Position numbers and translations under genes: made by a program
The notes under the pieces: model-generated
The model's input: the letters and a program-made list of their open reading frames with translations, nothing else
What the model was told of the DNA's origin: nothing
Database searches by the model: none
NCBI GenBank assembly: GCA_021845555.1
Contig: JAJZVS010000065.1
Location: forward strand, 1-12,743
Source: Pseudomonadota bacterium
GTDB taxonomy: Bacteria > Pseudomonadota > Alphaproteobacteria > Acetobacterales > Acetobacteraceae
Reading direction: 5' to 3'
DNA: 12,743 nt
Shown: piece after piece, positions 1 through 6,263 of the stretch
Layout: the number at the start of each line of letters is the position of its first letter
How positions within the stretch are numbered: the stretch's first letter is position 1

Positions 1-1
1 C

Positions 2-172
2 AGCATCACCGTCACCGTCGCCGAGGTCGAAGGACGGCGAGTCGTGCTGGACGTGGTCGCGCGGGACGCGGTGGAGGAGATCGCCCGCGGCCGGCACACC
101 CGCTTCATCGTCGATATGGCGAAGGCCAAGCAGCGCCTGACCGCCAAGCTCGCCAAGGCCAAGGCCGGATGA
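2..172 (+). CDS. Probable hotdog-fold thioesterase, C-terminal fragment
   Basis: Only the last 56 residues and the TGA stop lie in the window; the start is upstream. The fragment reads as an alternating beta strand pattern (SITVTVAEVEGRRVVLDVVA) followed by a GRHTRFIVD segment and a Lys/Ala-rich tail. This pattern resembles the C-terminal end of small acyl-CoA thioesterases of the hotdog fold, including fluoroacetyl-CoA-thioesterase-like proteins. Hydrolysis of a CoA thioester would fit a neighbourhood rich in CoA-ester chemistry, for example releasing CoA from a stalled aryl-CoA. It lies 33 bases upstream of padE on the same strand, so it is probably in the same operon. The family call rests on a short fragment with no visible active site and is moderate at best; the substrate is unknown. 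Confidence 0.5.
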   Translation, partial: SITVTVAEVEGRRVVLDVVARDAVEEIARGRHTRFIVDMAKAKQRLTAKLAKAKAG

Positions 173-195
173 CCCACCTCCCCAACCCGCGCACC

Positions 196-200
196 GGAGG
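196..200 (+). promoter_or_regulatory. Ribosome binding site that sets the padE start
   Basis: GGAGG lies five bases before ATG at 206 and only two bases before the overlapping in-frame GTG at 203. The spacing favours ATG 206, giving MYEIRIHGRGGQG, over the one-codon-longer GTG start. Confidence 0.6.
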
Positions 201-205
201 GCGTG

Positions 206-778
206 ATGTATGAGATTCGCATCCACGGCCGCGGCGGACAGGGCGCGGTGCTCGCCTCCGCCATCCTCGCCCAGGCCTTCGTCGATGAAGGCAAATACGC
301 CGTCGCCATCCCGAGCTTCGGGTTCGAGCGGCGCGGCGCCCCGGTCTCCGCCTGCCTGCGCGTCGATGGCCGCGAGATCCGCAGCCTGACCAACATCTAC
401 CGCCCGGATTGTGTGATCTGCATCGATCCCACCCTGCCGCGGATGGTCGATATCTTCGCCGGGATCAAGCCCGGCGGCACGCTGATCCAGGCCTCCGGGC
501 AGCGCGCCGGGGCGATCGAGCGGCCGGACGATCTCGCCACGCTCGGCCTGTGCGACGCGGTGGGGATCGCGCTGGCGATCTTCGGGCGGCCGATCACCAA
601 TTCGATCATGCTCGGCGCCTTCGCCCGCGCCACCGGGCTGGTCTCGCTCGCCGCCCTGACCGGGGCGCTGGAGGCGGCCGAATTCCGCGACGCCGGACTG
701 GAACAGAACCGCCGCGCCATGCAGCGCGGTTATGACGAAACCGAGGTGCTTTCCCTGACCCCGGAGCTCGTCCCATGA
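206..778 (+). CDS. padE: Phenylglyoxylate dehydrogenase, gamma subunit (PadE)
   Basis: The 190-residue protein is a 2-oxoacid:acceptor oxidoreductase gamma subunit. The N-terminus carries the family signature IHGRGGQG (residues 6-13) and PSFGFERRGAPVSA (about 36-49). The length is normal for the family. In the 2-oxoacid oxidoreductase complex this subunit packs against the TPP-binding subunits and, by family knowledge, helps form the CoA-binding region. The phenylglyoxylate assignment comes from the downstream genes, which match the pad set (PadF, G, H, I with PadBCD and a phenylacetate-CoA ligase). A pyruvate or indolepyruvate gamma subunit would look similar in isolation. The start is ATG 206 by ribosome-site spacing. 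The stop overlaps the padF start by four bases (ATGA), so translation is probably coupled. It is cytoplasmic, with no signal peptide. Confidence 0.88.
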   Translation: MYEIRIHGRGGQGAVLASAILAQAFVDEGKYAVAIPSFGFERRGAPVSACLRVDGREIRSLTNIYRPDCVICIDPTLPRMVDIFAGIKPGGTLIQASGQRAGAIERPDDLATLGLCDAVGIALAIFGRPITNSIMLGAFARATGLVSLAALTGALEAAEFRDAGLEQNRRAMQRGYDETEVLSLTPELVP

Positions 779-1059
779 GCCGGGCGCGCGCCGATACCTC
801 GGGCATCCCCGCGGATCTCTGTCCCGTCGCCACCGTGCTGAGCCCGATGCTGGCCGGGGACTGGCGGGCGATGCGCCCGGTGGTGGCACGCGATCGCTGC
901 GTGAAATGCGCGATCTGCTGGCTCTACTGCCCGGTCCAATGCATGGTCGAGAAAGCCGCCTGGTTCGACGTCGATCTGGCCGCCTGCAAGGGCTGCGGCA
1001 TCTGCGCCCAGGAATGCCCGCATCGCGCGATCCGCATGGTCGAGGAGACGGCGGCATGA
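775..1059 (+). CDS. padF: Phenylglyoxylate dehydrogenase, delta (ferredoxin) subunit (PadF)
   Basis: This 94-residue two-cluster ferredoxin carries electrons away from the TPP active site of the 2-oxoacid oxidoreductase. Two classic [4Fe-4S] motifs are intact: C42xxC45xxC48xxxC52P and C71xxC74xxC77xxxC81P. There is one extra cysteine at 56 and one near the N-terminus (C16). The roughly 40-residue N-terminal extension is usual for POR-type delta subunits. A GGAG at 763-766 lies eight bases before the ATG. The gene overlaps padE and padG by ATGA at both ends, so the three subunits are likely made in equal amounts. It is a soluble cytoplasmic protein with no signal peptide. Confidence 0.88.
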   Translation: MSRARADTSGIPADLCPVATVLSPMLAGDWRAMRPVVARDRCVKCAICWLYCPVQCMVEKAAWFDVDLAACKGCGICAQECPHRAIRMVEETAA

Positions 1060-2282
1060 ACAACATGGCGCGCATCGCCGTGTGCGACGGCAACGAAGCC
1101 GCCGCCTGGGGGGTGAAACTGTCCCGCCCCGACGTGGTCGCGGTCTATCCGATCACGCCGCAATCCTCGCTGGTCGAATACCTGTCGAAATTCATCGCCG
1201 ACGGCACGCTGGACGCCGAGCTGATGAACGTGGAGGGCGAGCATAGCGTGCTGTCGGCCCTGCAGGGCGCCTGCCTGGCCGGGGCGCGCACCTATACCGC
1301 GACGTCCGGTCCCGGCCTCGCGTTCATGTTCGAACCCTATGTCCGCACCCCCGGACTGCGGCTGCCGATGGTGGCCTCGCTGGTCAACCGCGACATGCTG
1401 TCCCCGCAATGCGTGTGGGGCGGCCAGCAGGACGTGATGACGGTGCGCGATGCCGGCTGGATCCACATGTTCTGCGAATCGGCGCAGGAAGTGCTGGATA
1501 CCGTCATCATGGCCTACCGCATCGCCGAACACCCCGAGGTGATGCTGCCGGTCAACATCAACCACGACGGCAACTACCTGTCCTACGCGGTGAGCCGGGT
1601 CGAGATCCCCGACCAGCCGGGGGTGGACGCCTTCCTCGGACCGAAGAACGTCAACTGGCACGCGGCGCTCGATCCCGACCGGCCGATGGCGGTCGATCCG
1701 CTCACCGGCGGAGCGGATGCGGACGGCGCGGCCCGCTTCGTCGCCTACCGCCAGAGCCTGTGCCGCGGCATGCAGACCGCGCTCGAGGTGATCACCGACG
1801 TGCATGCCGACTGGGCGCGCGCCTTCGGCCGCAACTGGGCGCCGCTGGTCGAGGAATACCGGCTGGACGACGCCGACATCGCGCTGGTGACGATCGGCTC
1901 CATGAGCGGCGCCGCCAAGGACGCGGTGGATGCGGCACGCGAGGCGGGCATCGCCGTGGGGGTGATCCGCATCAAGACGTTCCGCCCGTTCCCGGTCGCA
2001 GCGCTGGCGCGGGCGGCGGCCAAGGTGCGCGCGCTCGGCGTGGTCGATCGGGCCGTTTCCTACGGCTGGAACTGCGGCCCGGTCTGCCAGGAGGTGCGCG
2101 GCGCGCTGTATGGCAGCCCCAGCCCGATCCCGGTGCTGTCCTTCATCGGCGGCCTGGCCGGCGCGGATCTGACCGAGGCGCATTTCTCCCGGGTGATCGC
2201 CGACACCGCCGCCGCCCTGACCGCCCCTCCCGCCGCGCTGCCGGTGTGGCTGAACGCCCGCGAGGAAGGAACGCCCCGATGA
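1056..2282 (+). CDS. padG: Phenylglyoxylate dehydrogenase, alpha subunit (PadG)
   Basis: The 408-residue protein is a 2-oxoacid:ferredoxin oxidoreductase alpha subunit (pyrimidine-binding half of the TPP site). Visible signatures are VYPITPQSS (30-38), VEGEHS (59-64, with acidic residues expected near the TPP aminopyrimidine), and an ATSGPGLAFMFE stretch. A C-terminal domain contains IGSMSGAAKDAVDAAREAG and IKTFRPFP, the usual transketolase-C-like region. It pairs with the TPP/Mg-binding PadI half encoded downstream to decarboxylate phenylglyoxylate and transfer the acyl group to CoA. The frame is open further upstream, but the ATG at 1056 forms an ATGA overlap with the padF stop and has GGAG about eight bases before it. 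Another ATG at 1065 is possible. It also overlaps padH by ATGA. Confidence 0.9.
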   Translation: MNNMARIAVCDGNEAAAWGVKLSRPDVVAVYPITPQSSLVEYLSKFIADGTLDAELMNVEGEHSVLSALQGACLAGARTYTATSGPGLAFMFEPYVRTPGLRLPMVASLVNRDMLSPQCVWGGQQDVMTVRDAGWIHMFCESAQEVLDTVIMAYRIAEHPEVMLPVNINHDGNYLSYAVSRVEIPDQPGVDAFLGPKNVNWHAALDPDRPMAVDPLTGGADADGAARFVAYRQSLCRGMQTALEVITDVHADWARAFGRNWAPLVEEYRLDDADIALVTIGSMSGAAKDAVDAAREAGIAVGVIRIKTFRPFPVAALARAAAKVRALGVVDRAVSYGWNCGPVCQEVRGALYGSPSPIPVLSFIGGLAGADLTEAHFSRVIADTAAALTAPPAALPVWLNAREEGTPR

Positions 2283-3541
2283 ACACCAGCGACTATCTGA
2301 TCGTCGGCAGTTCGCACGCCGCGCTGGAGGCGATGGCCGCGATCCGGCTGGCGGACCCCGAGGGGTCGCTGACGGTGCTGACGCGCGACCGCCACCTGCC
2401 CTATTCGCCGACCCTGCTGCCCTATGTGGTCTCCGGCCGCTCCGCGCCCGCCAAGGCGGTGCTGCGCGACGCGGCGTTCTTCGCCGGCCAGCACATCCGC
2501 TTCGAGCGCGGCGCGCCGGTGGCGGCGGTGCGGCCCGAGGCGCACGAGGTCGCGCTGGAAGACGGTACCGCCTGGCACTACGGCAAGCTGCTGCTGGCCA
2601 CCGGCGCGACGCCCGTGGTTCCGGCGATCGCGGGACTCGACAGCGTGCGCTTCCACCGTCTGCGCACGCTCGACGACAGCCTGGCGCTGCGCGAGGCGAT
2701 CGGCACGGCACGCCGCGCGGTGGTGCTGGGCGCCGGGCTGATCGGCATGCACGCCGCCGAGAACCTCGCCGAGGCCGGGATCGCCGTCACCGTCATCGAG
2801 CCGCGCGATCAGGTGCTGCCGAGCTATTTCGATGCCGAGGCGGCGGCGATGATCGCCGCCAGCTTCGCCGCGCATGGCGTGGTGTTCCGCACCGGGCGCT
2901 CCGCGGTCGCGGTTGCCCCGGACGGCGCGGGAAGCCGCGTCACCCTGGACGACGGCGCGGTGCTGGAGGCCGATCTGCTGCTGGTCGCGACCGGCGTGCG
3001 CGCCGATCTCGGCTATCTCGCCGGCGCCGCCATCGCCACCGATCGCGGCATCCTGGTCGATGCGACGATGCAAACCAGCGCGCCCGGGATCTGGGCCGCC
3101 GGCGACGTGGCCGAGGCGCCGGTGTTTCCCGGTCCCGGCACCGCGCTGGCCGGCATCCTGCCGGAAGCCGTCGCCCAGGGCCGCACGGCCGGGATGGCGA
3201 TGGCGGGCGACCCCGCCCTCGCGCCCTACCGCGGCAGCGTGCCGCGCAACACCTATTGCTTCTTCGGCCAGTCGGCGATCTCCGTCGGCACCGGCGTCGC
3301 CGGCGCGCCGCCCGAGGGCGCCGAACTGGCCACGCGGCACGATGCGAACGCCGGGGCCTACTGGCGGATCGCGCTGAAGGACGACCGCCTGCTCGGCATC
3401 GCCGCGGTGAACCTGCCGCTCGATGCCGGCATCCTGCACGAAATGATCCTGCGGCGCGTCGATCTCGGTCCGGTCAGGGACCGGTTCCTCGATCAACCCC
3501 GCGCGACCGGGCGGATGCTGATGTCGCGGCAGTGGCGCTAG
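2279..3541 (+). CDS. padH: Phenylglyoxylate dehydrogenase NADH-linked flavoprotein (PadH)
   Basis: The 420-residue protein is an FAD/NAD(P)-binding pyridine nucleotide-disulfide-type oxidoreductase. A modified N-terminal dinucleotide motif (YLIVGSSHAALEA, 6-18) begins the FAD domain. VVLGAGLIG (148-156) is the NAD(H) Rossmann motif, and GIWAAGDV (270-277) is the second FAD-binding motif. No CxxxxC redox pair is visible, so it is like NADH-dependent ferredoxin or rubredoxin reductases rather than a disulfide reductase. Its expected role is to pass electrons from the ferredoxin clusters to NAD+, which makes phenylglyoxylate dehydrogenase NAD-dependent, unlike most ferredoxin-reducing relatives. 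Length agrees with PadH of Aromatoleum as I recall it (about 420). It is preceded by GAGGAAGGA and overlaps padG by ATGA. Confidence 0.88.
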   Translation: MNTSDYLIVGSSHAALEAMAAIRLADPEGSLTVLTRDRHLPYSPTLLPYVVSGRSAPAKAVLRDAAFFAGQHIRFERGAPVAAVRPEAHEVALEDGTAWHYGKLLLATGATPVVPAIAGLDSVRFHRLRTLDDSLALREAIGTARRAVVLGAGLIGMHAAENLAEAGIAVTVIEPRDQVLPSYFDAEAAAMIAASFAAHGVVFRTGRSAVAVAPDGAGSRVTLDDGAVLEADLLLVATGVRADLGYLAGAAIATDRGILVDATMQTSAPGIWAAGDVAEAPVFPGPGTALAGILPEAVAQGRTAGMAMAGDPALAPYRGSVPRNTYCFFGQSAISVGTGVAGAPPEGAELATRHDANAGAYWRIALKDDRLLGIAAVNLPLDAGILHEMILRRVDLGPVRDRFLDQPRATGRMLMSRQWR

Positions 3542-3555
3542 CGGGGGGCACGACG

Positions 3556-6252
3556 ATGGGCATGAGCTTCAACACGATCGCCTTCCGCTCCGAGCTTTGC
3601 GACGGCTGCGGCGACTGCATGACCGCCTGCGCGGAAGCGAAATCGGGCACGCGCGATCTCGCGCAGGCGCGGATCCGCATCCTGCCGTCGGGCGAAGCCG
3701 GCGCCGCGCCGGATCTCGCGCTGTGCCGCCAGTGCGGCACGCCCGACTGCGCGACCCATTGCCCGGCCGGCGCGCTGACGAAGAACCAGACGACCGGCGT
3801 GATCGACTGGGACGAAGACCGCTGCGTCACCTGCCTGCTGTGCACCGCCGGCTGCGCCTATGGCGGCATCGCCTATGAAGCCGCGGTCGGCCATGTGGCG
3901 AAATGCGACACCTGCGATGGCGATCCCGCCTGCGTGCGCGTCTGCCCGACCGGCGCGCTGAGCTACCGCACCGCCGCCGGGCTGTACAACACGCAGGGCG
4001 CGCGCGAGGATCTGTTCGTCCCCGGCCTGGCCGCCTGCCAGGGCTGCCATTCGGAACTGCTGATCCGCCACACGCTGCGCAAAGTGGGACCGGAGGTGGT
4101 GGTGGCCGCGCCGCCCGGCTGCATCCCCGGCATGGGCACGGTCGGCTACAACGGCCGCACGGGGTCCAAGGTGCCGATCTTCCACCCGCTGCTGACCAAC
4201 ACCGCCTCCATGCTGGCCGGGCTGCAGCGCCAGTTCCGCCGCCAGGGCCGGGAGATCACCGCGCTCGCGCTGGCCGGCGACGGCGGCACCGCGGATGCCG
4301 GGTTCCAGTCGCTGTCGGGCGCGGCCTCCCGCAACGATCCGATCCTGTTCGTCTGCGTCGATAACGAAGGCTACATGAACACCGGCATGCAGGCCTCCGG
4401 CAGCACGCCGCAGGGATCCTGGACCTCCACGACCCCCGTGGGCCCCGCGCTGCACGGCAAGGCGGAGGAGGCGAAGAACCTGCCGCTGGTGATGGTGATG
4501 CACAACCCGAGCTACGTCGCCACCGCCTCCACCGCCTTCCTGGAGGATTATTACGACAAGCTCGAAAAAGCGATGGAAGCGTCGCGCACCGGCTTCGCCT
4601 ATCTGCACGTCTATGCCCCCTGCCCGTCCGGCTGGCGCTTCCCGACCTCCATGACCACCGAGGTGGCCCGGCTCGGGGTCGAGACGAATTTTCACCCGTT
4701 GTGGGAATTCACCCCTGCCGAGGGCGTGCGCTTCACCCGCAAGGTCGATCGGCCGCGGCCGGTGACGGATTATCTCGCCGGGATCGGCAAATACCGCCAC
4801 CTGTCGGCCGCGGAGATCGCGACCATCCAGGCCAAGGTGAACGAACGGCTGGCCGCTCTGGTACGCTTCGTCGCCGCCGCGCCGCCGCCGGTTGCCCCGG
4901 TTGTGGCCGCGCCGGTTGTGGTCGCGCCGGTCGTGGTCGCGCCGAAGCCCGCGCCGCGGTACTATTTCAACCCGGACGCGGAAACGATGTCGCGCGACGC
5001 GCTGGCGTCGTTGCAACTGGAACGCCTGCGCGCGACGCTGCGCCGGACCTACGACAACGTCGCCCCCTACCGCGCGAAATGCGACGCCGCCGGGGTGCGC
5101 CCCGAGGACCTGCGCAGCCTCGACGATCTCGCCCATTTCCCGTTCAGCCTGAAGACCGACCTGCGCGATGCCTATCCGTTCGGCCTGTTCGCGGTGCCGC
5201 GCGAGCAGATCATCCGCCTGCACGCTTCCTCCGGCACCACCGGCCGGCCGACCGTGGTGGGCTACACGCGCGGCGATCTGGAGAACTGGGCCGGGCTGGT
5301 GGCGCGCTGCCTCGCCACCGCCGGGGCGCGGCCGGGCGACGTGCTGCACAACGCCTATGGCTACGGGCTGTTCACCGGCGGGCTCGGCTTCCACGGCGGG
5401 GCCGAGCGGCTGGGCGCCACCGTAGTGCCCGCGTCCGGCGGCGGCACCGAGCGGCAGGTGGTGCTGCTGCGCGACTTCGGCGCCAGCGTGCTGTGTGCCA
5501 CCCCCTCCTACGCACTCAACCTGGCCGAGGTGGCGGAGCACGAGGGTATCGATCTCCGCTCCGGCCCGCTCCGGCTCGGCATGTTCGGCGCCGAGCCGTG
5601 GTCGGACGGCATGCGCGCCGAGCTCTCCGCGCGGCTCGGCATCACCGCGCGCGATGTCTATGGCCTGTCGGAAGTGCTGGGGCCGGGCGTGGCGGTGGAG
5701 TGCGAGGCCGAGGACGGGCTGCACGGCTGGGAGGACCATTTCATCTTCGAGACCGTGGACCCGGACACCGGCGCGCGGCTGCCGCCGGGTTCGGTGGGCG
5801 AACTGGTGATCACCACGCTCACCAAGGAAGCGCTGCCGATGATCCGCTACCGCACGCGCGATATCTCCCGCCTGGAGCTGGCGCCCTGCGCCTGCGGCCG
5901 GACGCACGCGCGGATCATGCGCATCACCGGACGCAGCGACGACATGCTGATCATCCGCGGCGTGAACGTCTATCCGACCCAGGTGGAAGCCGCGCTGGTC
6001 GGCCTCCCCGGCGTCAGCCCGCACTACCAGCTGGTGGTCGAGCACACCGGCACGATGGATACGCTGCGGGTGGAGGTGGAAGCCGATCCGCTGCTCGAAG
6101 CCGGTGCCTACCGGGAGCTCGCGGGCGCCGTGTCGCATCGGATCAAGTCGCTGGTCGGCATCAGCGCGGCGATCGCGGTGCGCGAGCCGGGCGCGCTGCC
6201 GCGCTCGCAGGGCAAGGCCGTGCGCGTGCGCGACCTGCGGCCGAAGCGCTGA
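3556..6252 (+). CDS. padI-padJ: Fused phenylglyoxylate dehydrogenase beta subunit and phenylacetate-CoA ligase (PadI-PadJ)
   Basis: One 898-residue frame joins two enzymes. Residues 1-150 hold four [4Fe-4S] motifs: C15/18/21/25, C57/60/65/69, C90/93/96/100 and C117/120/126/130. Residues about 155-430 are the TPP-binding beta subunit, with CQGC (161-164), GDGG (241-244) and VDNEGYMNTG (268-277). Residues 440-468 are a Pro/Ala/Val linker. Residues 469-898 are a complete phenylacetate-CoA ligase of the AMP-forming PaaK type. It starts with the family-like N-terminus YYFNPDAET and contains HASSGTTGRPTVVGYT (556-571), YGLSEVLGPG (702-711), RGVNVYP (801-807) and a C-terminal QGKAVRVRDLR. In Aromatoleum, as I recall, padI and padJ are separate genes. 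There is no stop codon and no good internal ribosome site at the junction. The first part decarboxylates phenylglyoxylate to benzoyl-CoA; the second makes phenylacetyl-CoA from phenylacetate, ATP and CoA. padH ends 14 bases before the start, and a G-rich site at 3543-3548 supports ATG 3556. Confidence 0.9.
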   Translation: MGMSFNTIAFRSELCDGCGDCMTACAEAKSGTRDLAQARIRILPSGEAGAAPDLALCRQCGTPDCATHCPAGALTKNQTTGVIDWDEDRCVTCLLCTAGCAYGGIAYEAAVGHVAKCDTCDGDPACVRVCPTGALSYRTAAGLYNTQGAREDLFVPGLAACQGCHSELLIRHTLRKVGPEVVVAAPPGCIPGMGTVGYNGRTGSKVPIFHPLLTNTASMLAGLQRQFRRQGREITALALAGDGGTADAGFQSLSGAASRNDPILFVCVDNEGYMNTGMQASGSTPQGSWTSTTPVGPALHGKAEEAKNLPLVMVMHNPSYVATASTAFLEDYYDKLEKAMEASRTGFAYLHVYAPCPSGWRFPTSMTTEVARLGVETNFHPLWEFTPAEGVRFTRKVDRPRPVTDYLAGIGKYRHLSAAEIATIQAKVNERLAALVRFVAAAPPPVAPVVAAPVVVAPVVVAPKPAPRYYFNPDAETMSRDALASLQLERLRATLRRTYDNVAPYRAKCDAAGVRPEDLRSLDDLAHFPFSLKTDLRDAYPFGLFAVPREQIIRLHASSGTTGRPTVVGYTRGDLENWAGLVARCLATAGARPGDVLHNAYGYGLFTGGLGFHGGAERLGATVVPASGGGTERQVVLLRDFGASVLCATPSYALNLAEVAEHEGIDLRSGPLRLGMFGAEPWSDGMRAELSARLGITARDVYGLSEVLGPGVAVECEAEDGLHGWEDHFIFETVDPDTGARLPPGSVGELVITTLTKEALPMIRYRTRDISRLELAPCACGRTHARIMRITGRSDDMLIIRGVNVYPTQVEAALVGLPGVSPHYQLVVEHTGTMDTLRVEVEADPLLEAGAYRELAGAVSHRIKSLVGISAAIAVREPGALPRSQGKAVRVRDLRPKR
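4891..4944 (+). repeat. 15-base tandem repeat encoding the PadI-PadJ linker
   Basis: Three direct copies of a 15-base unit lie at 4900-4914 (gttgtggccgcgccg), 4915-4929 (gttgtggtcgcgccg) and 4930-4944 (gtcgtggtcgcgccg). They are preceded by a related short unit (gttgccccg, 4891-4899). They encode VVAAP-VVVAP-VVVAP. The cluster of GTT codons is unlike the flanking genes, which almost always use GTC or GTG for valine. This is the pattern expected of a linker that grew by slippage or unequal exchange. Confidence 0.85.
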
Positions 6253-6263
6253 GGGAGAGACCG

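Noticed and set aside
906..1055. N-terminal extension of padG in the same frame
   Set aside because: It lies fully within padF in another frame and has no family similarity. ATG 1056 has a ribosome site and an ATGA overlap.
4987..6252. Separate padJ start at ATG 4987
   Set aside because: No ribosome site precedes it, and the ligase homology (YYFNPDAET) begins upstream of it, so a free ligase would be truncated. Fusion is the simpler reading.
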